A stretch of DNA of 64,000 nt from Blasia pusilla (GCA_050084515.1 CM114275.1:12338001-12402000); one strand, 5' to 3'. Positions 49,034 through 61,300 are shown, counted from the stretch's first letter. Notes: a model not told the origin generated them from the letters alone. Numbers and translations: made by a program.

Positions 49034-49450
49034 TTGTGGAGTATGAGTCGTGAGTTGCAAAGAAGTGCAGATGACCTCGTGAGGCAAGCGTGGAGTCGTG
49101 CCTTTATCCTTGAGCAGAGAGAGTTAGGTGATGATCGAGATCCTAGAGTGGACATGTTGACACCATTGGATACCACATCCGTTGTGTGGCAGTGTCTAAA
49201 GGAGGATGTGCAAGTGTTAGATCTCTTTGGAGGGATCAGCATAGGATTTGTGACAGTGTTACATGCACGCATATAGGTGGATTAGTACCTATATGTGGAG
49301 AGAGATGAGATCGCACGGCGAGTCTCATTGCACCATATGACGAGGTTGGTCCAGAGATATCCTGATCGATTTCCGGTATTTGCAATACGGGGTTACCATC
49401 ATACATTGCCCGCCGACGTTTTGTTGTGGGGGGTGCAGGGCCGCATGATT
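49034..49450 (+). pseudogene. C5-cytosine methyltransferase-like fragment in a retroelement
   Basis: The + frame reads VVWQCLKEDVQ, then VLDLFGGISIGFVTVLHA, then (across two TAG codons at 49274 and 49283) YLYVERDEIARRVSLHHM, YPDRFPVFAIRGYHHTLPAD. VLDLFGGIS.G resembles motif I (SAM binding) of C5 DNA methyltransferases, close to the DNMT3/DRM form; YLYVERDE suits motif II with its acidic residue. The catalytic PCQ motif is not seen before the text ends at a TGA near 49465. Upstream lie gag and protease-like text of a gypsy element, so the domain is probably element-borne. Retrotransposon-borne methyltransferases have been reported in charophyte algae and dinoflagellates; the match here is my reading, not a search. 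Confidence 0.5.
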
Positions 49451-49470
49451 CCACATTGCAAATGAAACAA

Positions 49471-52445
49471 TCTGTCACAAGAGACATGAAGGTAGAGACA
49501 TGAAAGTAAAGAAGGTAACAAATTGGCATAAGAGAGGGGAGTATAAACGGGCTAACACCCATGGAAATCTAGTGCGTCCTCTCAAATCCAAGGGTGGTGA
49601 AGATGGGACGCGAGACATCTTCTTTGACCAGTTGTTGGAACGGGGAGATAGAGCGGGCATAGAGAAGTACTTAAAAGGGAGAAAGCATGTAATGACCGTA
49701 AAGAAAAGTCAACATTTGAACTATACACGTATGTACGGTCGATGAGTACCTAATCCCAACCCGTGCGAGCTCACATTTATGTCTAATCACTGATGTCCGA
49801 GTTATATTTTATGTGTGACGAACTACACAGACTTGACCATTCTTTTCCCATCTCAAATTCAAGGAAATACCCTCCTTCAACCATAGCCATCCACGCGGCT
49901 ACTAGGTAGTGAAAAAGTGACAAAACTCAATAACTATGCATGATGGAAAACCATCATAAAATCAAAAGAGGGTTACTCAAATAGTCAAGTATCCAAAGGC
50001 CACATGCGACCTTGAAAACTGTAGACATTGCTTCGGGATTCTATCCTGCTAACGTCTTCATCCATCATACACCTTAGATACTCGAATGTGCTGTCCCTTT
50101 CTTCTTTACTCTTCCTACCTCGGATTCCTTCCTGCCCGACATGACCCTCTCACTTTTCCTTTCACTGATCTTCAGGGTTTCTCCGCTAGCGGTCTCTTGT
50201 TGTCGACACTCCAGATGTTCATGTTTTTTCCAGTTTTAGCACAAAACCTTCACAAGGACCGACGCGAGGACTTGGGGAAGCTTCACACTACAAGATACTC
50301 GCACTCGTTTCTTTTTTCTCCATGTCTTCTACACATAAGTACGGCGTCATCCTTATTCGTTTTGCCGCACTCTACGCAAGAGTGTCATTGCCATGGCTCC
50401 CGGGGTGGCAACTAATTTCATATCCAGGAAGGAGATGAAGCTCTAGGCCTCACAGATGGCAATGCGGGCCGTGAGGGTTTCCGTATTGACAATTCTTGCT
50501 AGACTAAACGCAAGCAAAGCTACGTCTCCCTAACACTACAGTGCGCTTACTCCAGCTCTGTGCTCTCCATTAATCGCCCGTGCCCCTAAAACCTCAACGC
50601 AACTCATATTCTTCCAAATCCGCCAACCGCCTCTGCCTACTCGAACCTGTCACTCACCTCCAAGTTCCAACACGATGACGCACGCTAATTGCAAGGGCCA
50701 TGTCTAATCTGTGCACGCTTGTATTGCTAGAGCTCGGGCGTAGAATCGTAGGTAGCTTGGTCCACTGTCAGTGTCTATATGCGCGAACTTGTAGCGACTA
50801 CTTTGATTCTATGAAAGCCGAGTGCGTGGGCCTTCAACGGCAATTTGCACCATCGCTCAGTTCAATGTGGAGTCAGCGCTGTCAAGTTGAAGTGGAGGGT
50901 ATGGGAGTGCGTGCATGTAGACAACTGGATGGTGAGCGAGTGGTTGTTTCATCCTCGCGACTTTTTGATCAATTATTAATTTGGTTCCAAAGTGTGTTGC
51001 AGTTGTTCATTGTTGAGTGATTTCCGGATTTTCGAAGTTGGGGTTTGAACCTATATCGGCGTAAAGTGTATTCTTGTTTACTCGGACATCGCAATCAAAA
51101 TCCTCTAATCTGCTGTCAGTTTGGAAGGGGTTTCATACAATGCTATGCTAAGCTATGCAACCACTGCAATCTGATTGTTGGCTTCAGATTGGGCTACGAC
51201 GTTTGTGTAAGTCAATTGTCTACTGGAATTTCTGTGGGCTTAATTGATCGTTCACACTTTGCATGCTCATTATCTTCCATCTCCATTTCAAACTGTTCCC
51301 CTCATGTACAAGTAAGAAAAGCACATATTTCAATTTCGGAGTGCATGTTGCATAGTCCCAGTTGCGTACGTATTTGCAGTCCCCGTGAGTCGTGAACATG
51401 TTTTTCCGACCCTCCTTGTACTACCAATTCTACTTACCCATCAATGTGATGGTTCTTCTTTGCAGCTTTCCGTCTAATCCTACCTTATCTGTATTCTTTT
51501 TCGAAATCCATTTAAGAGGCCACTTCAATGTGAACTTCTTTGCAACTTTCATCGGTCACACCTCTATCTCGATAAAATATAATTAAAATTACTCATCATT
51601 TACCCTCGCATCACACATAGTCCGCTGAAAGTATCTTATATGTTTCCTTTTCACCCCAAGCATTTAGTCCTCGAACATCCATTTCATATTACATATTGTC
51701 AAGCTTTTGGGATATCCAGCACTCCGCCTACAATTTGTAGTTTTTCATTTTTTTAACAGAATTGACGACCACATTTCTGTGATGCATAATGAGCTCATAT
51801 TTCAACCTACATAATGCACCTTGGCCAGTACTTCATTCATTTACGACTTTATTCTCATGAATAATTTTCATTTCACGATCTACAACCATATTTCCTGTTT
51901 TTCAAACTCCGCATTCATGTGTTCAACCTTTCAAGTTCTAATATCTTTGTGATAACCACATCCAGAAACTTGGCTTTAAGAAACTTTCACGCCCGTTAAA
52001 CCTAACAAATGCAGGACGCACACTTCTTATACGAGAATTCCTTGGCAAATCTCAATTGAGGGGCAAATCGGCTTCCCCAGTCGAGCTCCTATTATTGCCC
52101 CTTGGAAGACGTCAATCGGCACCTATGACAAACAGTTGGGGACATGGTGACTGAGTCGCAGATGTCATCATAGTAAATGAAGGATGAAAGCGATGTCATT
52201 GAAATATGAAGGCGCTGCGGCGCTCACCTGTGTGAAAAACCCTTATCCGAGATCTTCTTGTGTCCTACATTTCCGAGAACCTCTTAAACTGCAACCAAGA
52301 TCCGACATCTTTTGCTCTCTCCTACATTTCCCCATGAGACTTCGTTGGTGGCGTCTGCCGGAGTTGAAGAGGGTTGCGTATACAAAGATCATAGCCACTG
52401 CCCCATCGATGATCTTGCACCACCGCTAACTGCTACAGTCGAAAT
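49471..52445. other. Intergenic DNA
   Basis: No gene recognised. 49500-49745 (+) is an 81-codon frame rich in Lys/Arg with no known motif and is probably transposon tail. 50086-51586 has several short hydrophobic frames without motifs. The part nearest 52445 is likely the 3' UTR of CDC20, which is transcribed leftward. Confidence 0.4.
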
Positions 52446-55400
52446 CTACCGAATGTTAATACTCCGGAGTGATACCCCGCAGGATGTCTTCTTGTTTGAT
52501 GGAGGCGCCCCAAAAACCTTCCAAAAGCGTAAGGTCTCGTCTGCAGCCGCTGAAACAACCGTTGTTCCGTCGGGACTCTGTACAAAATATGTCCGTCAGT
52601 CTCTACGAATATTAGCATGCACTTCCAGGGGAAGTCAAGAGCCAAAATTGAAAGAACTAAACCCGTCGAAACTGTCCACCAAACCTGCTCTTCTTTTCGA
52701 TCTTATCTTATTATGGTCTCATAGGGCCATAATGAGCATTATTACAAACGTGGTCACGGAAAGCTAAAAGTCGTTTATATGGAAATACCGACAATCATCC
52801 ACAAGAAACTAGGCCCTACCTGTGCCAAATGGAGCACACGGGCAGTATGGCCTGTGAGCTCAGCCATTTTGACCATTGAGGGATACTTCCAGACACACAG
52901 CTGGTATTGACTGAAACCATGGCTGCTCAAAATCTCCTTTTGATGCTGGCTCCACTGAAGTGCGCAGACCTGGTTCCAGAGAGAGAAGTTACGAAAACAC
53001 GTCCATCTACAAGATCACCTTACAAGTGGGCACAGAAGTTCAAGTCGCCAACAGGGGTTGTTTCGCAGACATCACGTTACTTCTGTTCTCCAAATACATT
53101 CTTTAATAATTTCCTTGGTATTTTTTACATCCTGTATAAAGGCTAATGAATCCGTCTTTCGGTTCATGACTTGAATGAACCAACCAATCGTTACAATTGG
53201 AATTAATGGAGAGCAAGAAATATGACGAATTATTCACGATTTCTCACCAGGAACGTCTTTCATGTACTTGAGCTTTGTCATACAATCAATTTTCCAACAG
53301 ATGAGTGATTGCACCAAGAAACGTAGTAAGAAAGCACAGGTTGATGCGAGAGGTCATCTTCACAGACCTGTGAGTGAGTATCAATACTATTCATGCAGCA
53401 CCCTGTTTGAGTGTTCCAGAACTTAATACAGCGGTCTGCCGTGCCTCCGCCAGACGCCAGCAAATTGGATTGGAAAGGGCACCATGCAAGAGCTTTAACT
53501 GCAGCCTGATGGGCATCAAACCGATGCAGATATTGTGTAGACGGTGATCGTAAGACTCCGATAGACGATGTCTTAGCCAAGTCCCAAATGTGAAGAAGGT
53601 TGTCATTTCCTCCACTCGCCAACTGTTGGCCTGACGGTGACCACTTCAGGCCGCACACCTCTTGATTGTGACCCATAAACTGGGATGTTACATGGTCCCT
53701 AAGTCGTTCTGTGATTCATACCAGCATTAAAGTTTTAGTACAGTCGCAACTGCACTTTAAAATAGCGTATGCATTTACAGCAGTTGACAACGTCTTATAA
53801 GTGACAGCACCAAAACGTCTGATATTGCATCTACATATTTCTTGAAGCAGAAAAAACGTCGTCATGTTTGCAGGGATACCATCATGGTTTATAATTCTGC
53901 TATCGCGTCCTCCAGACGAAAGCATTGTGCCATTCCACGCTAGACTTCCGACACGAGCAGAGTGTACTCTCAACCGTCGCATCTGCAGAAATGAATAAGT
54001 TCAAACTTAGAGACAAAAGAAACTAATCTTTCAGTGACAATCCACCATGAGTAGCCGTAAATTGATGAGGAGAATCTTGCTAAGCTCGAGAAGAGATTTT
54101 CCCTCGATTACTAATGAAACATGATCACAATGTGGGATTCACAGTGCTAGAAGGAGATGAAGCACTTAGTGACATACGTGTTTCAGTTTGACCATGACCT
54201 CAAAATTTACCGGTAATTTGTGATCGTCCTGGTGAGGAACAAAGAATGTGATCATGTAGTTGAGAATTCTGAGAGTGCTCCACTTTTACATAGTTCTCAC
54301 TACAGGTCAGGCAGGGAACGAAGAAAGTACCAGGAGGAGATTGGTTGTATCCCAAAGCTGAATTTCATTATTGTTGAAGCCAAGTGCGATGTGGTTTCCG
54401 TCTGGTGCCCAAGCTACGCTAGTAATATAATCGTCATCCACTGAGGTGCTCATCAGTTGATGAATGGCCCCTGAATCCGCGTGCCACAAGTAGACAGTTG
54501 TTCCTAAAGCAACTGCCACCACGTTCTTACAGCTCCAATCCAGAAGATTCAAGTAATAGTCATCCACTAACTCAGGTGCATCCAGAACGCGCTCCGGTGC
54601 CTGGAGCGCAAAAGATGAACAGTTGGTACATTAAGCAATGAATGCTCTACGCAATTACCCAGTCATGCCCAGCTGTGAAGGTCGTGTTTCACAAACAACT
54701 CAAGGTACATTCCAATACGCAATACCCGGGACTTCGATCAGTTTCTTGCATGAACAGATATTTACCCTTCAACAAGGCGATCTGCCCACTGGAGTGCGGG
54801 TGAGTTTGGAATAAAGTACCGGAGGAATATATCTGTAGAAAAACTTTGTCGGAGAAAAGATTGATCCTTCTGTTGGTAGCAGCTCGGGCGGAGGATAATC
54901 TTTGGGACCAGGGGACGGAGGAGGTCGTCTCTTGAATGCAAGAATCTTAGGGCTGTGCAGTGCCCCGCAGTCCTGGAAAAGCTTCTCGGCTAGTTTTCTC
55001 TTGTACTCTTCCTGATGGAAATAAAACTTTCATACGTTATCACAGTACTCTATTTTCAAACCTGCTAACATCTTTAAGTTCAGAGACAAAAACGGTAAAA
55101 GATAGGGATAAGCGGAGCACGAGTTCATTCAATTGCTACCTTCAATGGGGACGCAACTTCCACATTTGACTTCGCATTCTCCTTAGCCTCACGCTTGAGA
55201 TTGAAGTAAGCGACGTCCAAGTCCATAGCGCTCCTACTTGGAATAAATCTATCACCCTGCCGCCCGAAAAAAGTAGTCGCCAGTCAGGTATTAAATAACG
55301 ACACAGATTGAGATGGTGTACTTGTTGCCCAATGCCGGATCAGTGTTCCCAACAAGACACTTGGGAATACAGGGTGACCAGCGGTAGTGGATAAAGCGAC

Positions 55401-55687
55401 AGAGGATATTAGTGAAAATTGAATCAAATTCTACGGCCTTCGTCGACATTGATAAGGAGAAACTGCGGTTGACTGGGATGATAAATGACAAAAAAACGGC
55501 ACTCGCCAGCTGAATCCGGCATTAGTATACAGATTACCTGTGTTTCGCGACGCAAAGTTTTGGACGCGGAATTGGATCGAAGTATGGGAGAGAATGGAGA
55601 ATCCACGGGCTGTTGACGCTCTGGAAATAGTCCATGACATTTCAAAGGGGGAGTTACCATCAGCTTCTCGGATTTAGCAGCCATCAT
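52446..55687 (-). CDS. CDC20: CDC20, WD40 activator of the anaphase-promoting complex
   Basis: Eight exons on - join in frame: 55687-55538, 55256-55140, 55011-54820, 54600-54331, 53982-53880, 53708-53368, 52969-52820 and 52577-52446 (TAG), giving 484 residues, near the usual plant size. CDC20 recruits mitotic substrates to the APC/C ubiquitin ligase. Visible signatures are the C-box-like [14 protein letters not shown] in exon 2, a KEN triplet (REAKENAKS) in the same exon, and [18 protein letters not shown] at the start of the propeller. WD40 text follows ([81 protein letters not shown]), then the C-terminal Ile-Arg that docks on the APC/C. The WWD-like DYYLNLLDW favours CDC20 over the CCS52/FZR paralogs. 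ATG 55687 is the first Met of the exon 1 frame. Confidence 0.93.
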
Positions 55688-57403
55688 CCGATCGTTGAAC
55701 ACCTGCCTACAATAAAATCCTGCTCAGCGACCGTGACCCAGCCAAAAGGTATGACAACTTGTCGTCCTCAACAAGATAGTCAATCAGTTGTTAGTATCCA
55801 CAAACTGCCTTCATTAGGAGGAGGAAAGTGGAAATACGAGATTCTACACTTCCTCCTCGTGAGTGTGGCTCATCTGCTTCCTGTAGCCGTGCTTCTCAAG
55901 AGCTACGCTTCGATTAAACCACAATAACAACAGAATATAAGTACGAGAAAATCGACTCAATGTCTTCTTTATCAATACAGAAACGAGTTATATGTCAACC
56001 AGAAGAAACGTGAGTTGAGCATTTGTAAAACCCCGCGTCAAAATTTGGAAATTGCTTTATTAGTAAACAGAAAGTGATTACAGCCCAGGGAGATCCAGTT
56101 CATAAAATACTGGAATGGACACGCTGCACTCTGTACCTTTCAGCGTGTCCGACAGGTTGTGAATGACAAGGCCGGGCAAGATAGCCACAGGGCAACAGAT
56201 ACCAAAAAAAATGGCAACGAATTCCAGAAATTTAAGGCCATCCAGTGTAATGGCGTCTCAAATGTTAGTAGAGCAAGAGAGTAGGCAGGAAAACTAGTCA
56301 GTTTTGACACTCGATTTTCAATTTAGAGATGCAATTTCCTTCTTTGAAAATCTAGAAAATTTACGTCATCATTAATAGAAGCGGGAAAAAACGCGATAGG
56401 AACGCAACATAAGCTACCATGAGAAAGGGGACATGCTCTCATTCAGAACTGCTGGACGCTGGTACTCGAGACAGCGTTCTACGTAGCAGACAAGCTACAC
56501 AAGGGATCGCAAATCGATTCTTAAGGAAGCGTGTGTCCATATGAGAGACTGAGATGATCAGAAGAAAGAAACCAAAAACGGAACTGAAGTGCAACGGGAA
56601 GTCTCGTCAATTCCACTCAGAGCAAATGTAGGACGCAAGTAAACAGGGAATTTTTTCTCGTAGAGACACGACACAAAGACTCAAGCAACATAGCGAACCG
56701 AAATTCTTATTTAACTCAATCTTGAGAAAGCCGTGTGATCGAACGCAGAGCGAAACCCGATTAGTACTGCTAGCAAGTTCGATTCCTCAAGATCGGAAGA
56801 AAGGACGAATAACCGAAAGAGATCATCGTCAGATAACGAAGACCAAACCACAGCGGGCATGAACCACAAGCAGACAGCACAAGAGGAAGGCGGAACAAAA
56901 GTGCTGATCAGCTTAGCACAGCTGTAACCTGTTGCATTGCAAGAGACTCTCCTGCAGCTAGCTCCTCCTGCACACTGGACGTTTTCCCTTTCCCTTAAAC
57001 GGTCGAATTTCTTGAGGCACGACACAGTGAAACAAAGTGACACCTAACCGAAGCCACAGAGTTACGGAGTCGGTTTTACAGTTTGCTCTCGTTTCAGTGG
57101 TTGACCATGACCGTAGCATCGAATCGTACAGTTATCGAAGGGATGGAACTAGGTCAAAGGAATGTACACGTTAGGGAAAAGTACCCTCACTACTAGTTTT
57201 GAAGGCAATTTTTACGGCCCCTACAATTAGTTATGCCTTTGAACCAGTTATTTTTGGCTCCTCCCATGGAATCAGGAGGTCCGGGATCCCCATAGGAGAG
57301 AGTTACAACCTTTGGTAGGAAATTGGCTAGATGAGAGGTAACTTTTGATCCGAAAAATACATCTATTCAACATGATAAAAAGAATTGTATTTCATTAAAG
57401 TAC
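55688..57403. other. CDC20 upstream region
   Basis: No gene recognised on either strand. A 110-codon minus frame at 57043-56711 lacks motifs. The sequence next to 55688 should hold the CDC20 promoter and leader, but no definite elements could be placed. Confidence 0.4.
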
Positions 57404-57579
57404 TAGCATCTTGCCCGTGACATGCATGGCCGAAAAAATCCTTTGGTACCCTTAGTTCTTCTTATTAGCACTTAGTTAAATGCTCTTATACACGTGTCTA
57501 TCTGGGGAGGTTTAAAAAAATTTACATGTCACCACTAGAAGAGGGCTTCCCAAATCCCGTCCTCTATTAATAATATAGA
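57404..57579 (-). mobile_element. Short non-autonomous Helitron (176 bp)
   Basis: On - it begins TCTATATTATTAATAGAGG, continues gacgggatttgggaagccc, and ends gcaagatgCTAG followed by T. The 3' stem is weak (tgtcacggg). The base before TC is G rather than A. It lies immediately after the end of a Helitron helicase fragment in the same orientation. Confidence 0.68.
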
Positions 57580-57584
57580 CTTTT

Positions 57585-57935
57585 TTATGCACCACATTGC
57601 ATGTAAAGTGTTTTTTTCATTTGAAAGGATATACTTCCTATTGTGATATTAATTGTATTTCTTTGTCCTACTCTTGACAATACTACATATAATTGATCAT
57701 GAGAAAATACTGATGTAGGTAAGTAAATTGTTATCTTTTTCAAGGTTTGACCTTGAGATTTATTGATACTCATGACAAAAGCAAGACGAATAGGAAATTG
57801 AAATCTACGTAAATCAAAAAGTAAACTTGGGTGTGATGCAATCAATGGGACATGTGAAATAAAGACTCGATATCCACTGTTTTTTCCTGTGATGATTTCG
57901 GCATCAATGACATATTGCATAAATCCACAGGTCAC
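57585..57935 (-). pseudogene. Helitron Pif1-type helicase, C-terminal fragment
   Basis: The 116-residue frame carries late Pif1/RepHel helicase motifs: FPIRLAFVMSINKSQGQTL (motif V, ending in the SQGQT box), LPTSVFSHDQLYVVLSRV (motif VI) and a natural-looking C-terminus. Helicase motifs I-IV and the Rep domain are absent upstream, so this is a 5'-truncated remnant of an autonomous Helitron. Confidence 0.85.
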
Positions 57936-58059
57936 CGATCGCGTTCCGTTGGTTTATCCCTTTAACCATTTAAGTTTCATAAAAGCATGATATATGCACC
58001 AATTTTCAAGCTTAAACGATGTGGTGGTAAACCTGACGATGAACACATATTTAAGAAAT

Positions 58060-58810
58060 TATGTCGGATAGACATACCTCATTCCCTCATCCGGAACAAG
58101 AGAGAGAACTTGAGAGTTCATTCTCTGTTTGTTGAACCTCTTGGCATGAGGTGGCGGAGTTATGGTCCTCTTTGCCTTGTGTGTGTAACCCAAGCCTCTC
58201 ATTAGGAGAGTGGGTTTGGTTTGACATGAGAGAGAGTGCACACCATGAAGAGTTTGGTGTGAGATGTTGATGTGAGATTTAATCGATTTACAAAGAGAGA
58301 ATGAAGGAGTCAGAAAGCTTTAATGGAGGAGCTCGTTGGTCACTCACTGATGTGCAGGTTGGGGATTGTGTTCCCGTTCAGCGGCTCGCGGGAGTCCTCA
58401 CCGAAGCAAGAGCCGCTCGAGTTTGTTGTTTTTCATTGCTGATTTTTCGTACGAGAGAGTGGCACACGGAAGCGCTACCAAAATTTGGTTAGAAATTGAG
58501 TATAGGGGCGGGTTTTCCCATGCCAGTGCTCTCAAGAGCATCATGTAGCTTTTTTATTGATGTTTTCATAGGTTTGCAATTTTTGTTGGGAGAAATCAGC
58601 GCGTAAGCGCTTCCAAATTTTGCGTAGGAGAAGAGACGTTGGGATGCACGACAGTCCCTATCAATTTTTGGTGGAGGATCAGATGGAGAAACCAATTTGA
58701 TGAGTTTGTAGAGTGGGAAGCTGTATACTTTGTTGAAGAAACGGTGCGCAATTCTAAGTTTGGAGCACAAAGTTGTGGTTGATTGAGCAAGCTGCCATAG
58801 CCACTGTCCT
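58060..58810 (+). repeat. Partial LTR of the TGTCACG family
   Basis: Aligns with 60340-61060 over about 750 bases with many substitutions and small indels. Shared strings include gttgaacctcttggcatgag, aacccaagcctctcattagg and gtttggtttgacatgagaga. The first ~280 bases of the 60064 LTR have no counterpart here, so this copy is 5'-truncated. No gene lies in it. Confidence 0.7.
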
Positions 58811-58871
58811 ACCGTGTGAGTGAAATTTCCAATTTGCTTTGGTAACTCCTTGAGTGAGGGGTAGAGAAATA

Positions 58872-59085
58872 CACTAGAAGAAAACTGTGGTTTCTATAAC
58901 TTGACTTAGAATGGCTTATGCACAAAATGACTCAAAGTATAACTCTATTGGTTCAATCATTGTTTATGACTTGGAAAACCAAATCAATCATAACATAATG
59001 ACTCAAATAGTATTAGAAATGACTTAGTTATGTTCTAGTCATACCCTATGACTTGTCCAGTAATCTGAGTCATTTTCTCACACAC
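58872..59085 (+). mobile_element. CACTA-like transposon end
   Basis: CACTAGAAGAAAACTG at 58872 resembles the conserved terminus of plant CACTA elements (CACTA plus a purine-rich run). The next ~200 bases hold at least seven copies of TGACT(T/C) or its complement, for example atgactcaaa, tatgacttgg, aatgactcaaa, aaatgactta, gagtcatttt. Such subterminal repeats are typical of CACTA transposase binding. The opposite terminus and transposase were not found. Confidence 0.45.
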
Positions 59086-60063
59086 GTGTGCTAGACAAAC
59101 ATAATTTAGAGAATATTAGATAAATATCGATATTACCACGAAATATCTCCTTATGAGGTACAATGGAAAGATGTCATTAAAATATGAAGAAATAAATAAA
59201 TATGAAATTAATTTATCATATTCTTCGATCTCAGATAATTAATATAATGAATGAACTTTTTCCACTTGCCCAAACTCAATTTTTTATCTCTTAATTACGG
59301 TGGGTCGCTACCAACGGCCTCCTTTTCTAAAAAAAATAGAATTAATTATGGCGTGCAGTCCGCTAGAACCTCTGCAAATTTTGGCCCCATTAAAGGATAA
59401 ATCTTCTACCATTTAAAACAACATCAAGAATATAGAATAAGTTCAATACATAATGTTAACAATATTTGGGCAAAACTTCACCCCTGTGTCATCCATAAAT
59501 CCATTGGCTTCAAAAGCATGTTTTCCATCAGCGCGCAAAGTCTAAGGGTCATCCAACGGTGGGAAGAAACAATCTAGGAACCAATGGAAATTTTAACAAC
59601 ACCAACAAGAATCCCTTTTGGAATACCGTAGTTCTTCCAATCGAAGCGACATTTTGGCAAAATTTCACCCTTGGTCATCCATAAGTCTTGAAACTTTTCA
59701 TGAAGTTGGAGCTTGGTGCCGAGAGGCGAGAACATTTTTTTCGGAGGATTTCAAGGTTTGATGACGGAATTAAAAATGCACAATCAAAGAGGGAATCTAA
59801 ATTTTTATCTCTTTTTGTGCAGACACTTGCCAAGATCTGAACCATCCATCCTCTTGAGAACCATGTTTTCCATCAGCCAAAAAATTTTGGGGGCCATCCA
59901 ATGGTGGGAAGATAAAATCCACTTAAAATGTCGGCAAGAATGATAGCTCCGCTCATAAGAGGGTACAAGTGGAGTCTTGGTGACTCAAAAAGCCTGAAAC
60001 TTTTCCATGGCATGTGAAATTAGGGTTAGAGGCCTGGTGATTTTTTTCAAGATGAATGCACCT
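59086..60063. other. AT-rich DNA with diverged internal duplications
   Basis: Two related blocks occur. Text near 59468-59580 (ggcaaaacttcacccctg; catgttttccatcagc; ccaacggtgggaaga) recurs as 59654-59690 and 59865-59915 (ggcaaaatttcacccttg; catgttttccatcagc; ccaatggtgggaaga). No gene is recognised. Confidence 0.4.
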
Positions 60064-61060
60064 TGTCACGTCCTTTAGGATAGATTGGTGAGATCTAGTA
60101 GAGCGTCTTCAAGAGTGGTGGAGGACAGGCCTAGGAGGTCGAGGATGACCTGCTGAGGCCTCGGGAAACCTGAGAGAGCAGGTTTCCCCTTCGTTTTGGC
60201 TCATTTTGAGCCATATTGAGGAACTTACTATTTTAGGTAAGTACCATTTTGAGCATATGATCGACTTTCTATTTTTGGTAAGTGGCCCTTGACCTCCTAC
60301 ATCAGGTCAAGAGCCAAGGAGGTGACTTGGGAGAATAGGTTACCATGGAGAGAGCTTGGGAGAGGGGAGGTGTATATATCCCAAGGAGAGAGAGCTTGAG
60401 AGCTCATTCTCTTTTTGTTGAACCTCTTGGCATGAGGCGGCGGAGCTATGGTACCTTGCCTTGTGAGTATAACCCAAGCCTCTCATTAGGAGAGTGGGTT
60501 TGGTTTGACATGAGAGAGAGTGCACACCTTTGAGAGCTATGGTGTGAGATTGTGTAGAGAGAGATTGGATCTTACTTTACAAAGAGAGAATGAGAGAGTG
60601 AGAGAGGTTCATGGAGGAGCTCGCTGGTCACTCGCTGTTTTTGCAGGTTGGGGACTGTGTTCCCCATTCAACGACTCATGGGAGTGCTCATCGGAGCAAG
60701 GGTTGCTTGGATTGTTCTTTGCATTTGCCGATTTTTCGCGTGGAAGAGTGGCGCGCGGAAGCGTTGCCCAATTTCTGATAGGGATTGAGTATGGGGGCGG
60801 GTTGCCCCATGCCGGTGGTTTCGGGAGCACCATGTCGCTTGCTGATTTTCATTTTTACAGTTTTTACATTTTTGTCTCGAATTTTGTGTAGGAGAAAGAG
60901 ACATTGGGCTTTACAACAGTCCCCGTCAGTTTTTACTGGAATTTCCGATTCTAAATATTTTTTGATATTGACGTAGATCGTGAAGTTGTGCACGCTATGC
61001 AACAAACAGTGCACAATTTGGAGTTGCGAGCAAAAAGTTATGGTCAATCTTGCAAAATTT
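60064..61060 (+). repeat. 5' LTR or leader of the third gypsy-like element
   Basis: The left edge TGTCACGTCC matches 18321 onward. A TATA box (tgtatatatccc, 60373-60379) is followed by the segment shared with 58060-58810. The right edge of the LTR and the primer-binding site were not found, so the end is set where similarity to the 58060 copy stops. Confidence 0.5.
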
Positions 61061-61109
61061 CCATTGCTAGGCGATTTTTAGGGTTAAATTGTGCAAACCC
61101 TAAACCAGC

Positions 61110-61300
61110 CGCCACATCGATGGCGGCCGTCGCCGTCACAGTCACCGTCAACCTTCAACGGTCAATTGTTGCCATCAATGATCATTGGTCGCCGTCAACG
61201 GTCAACCGTCACCGTCACCATTCGGCCGTCACCATCAATGGTCAACCGTCACCATCAATGGTCCACCGTCCGTTGTCCATCCTTTGGTTGCCATTGCCGC
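61110..61300 (+). repeat. GC-rich degenerate tandem repeat
   Basis: Loosely repeated units containing ccgtcaccatcaatggtcaa occur several times, with variants ccgtcaacggtcaa. The region belongs to the leader of the third gypsy-like element. Overlapping frames here are repeat artefacts. Confidence 0.6.

Larger units (their letters stand above)
42640..49470 (+). mobile_element. Decayed Ty3/gypsy-like element with nested solo LTRs
   Basis: A + strand gag, a degenerate zinc knuckle, protease-like text and a methyltransferase-like fragment follow one another, separated by three solo LTRs (43368-44667, 46572-47569, 47786-48814). If these are removed mentally, the flanking coding text runs on in a consistent order. 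Stops are frequent and several fit C-to-T change (CAG to TAG, CGA to TGA). Outer boundaries are approximate. The same gag occurs at 62244 onward. Confidence 0.6.

Noticed and set aside
50086-51586. Series of short hydrophobic plus-strand frames
   Set aside because: They do not join by convincing splice sites and match no family known to me.
56711-57043. 110-codon minus frame upstream of CDC20
   Set aside because: No motif, low-complexity features or splice context; probably chance.
58060-61060. Possible LTR pair (58060-58810 and 60340-61060) of a small element
   Set aside because: The left copy lacks the first ~280 bases of the right copy, no target duplication or PBS/PPT was seen, and the DNA between carries a CACTA-like end. 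Two separate LTR remnants are more likely.
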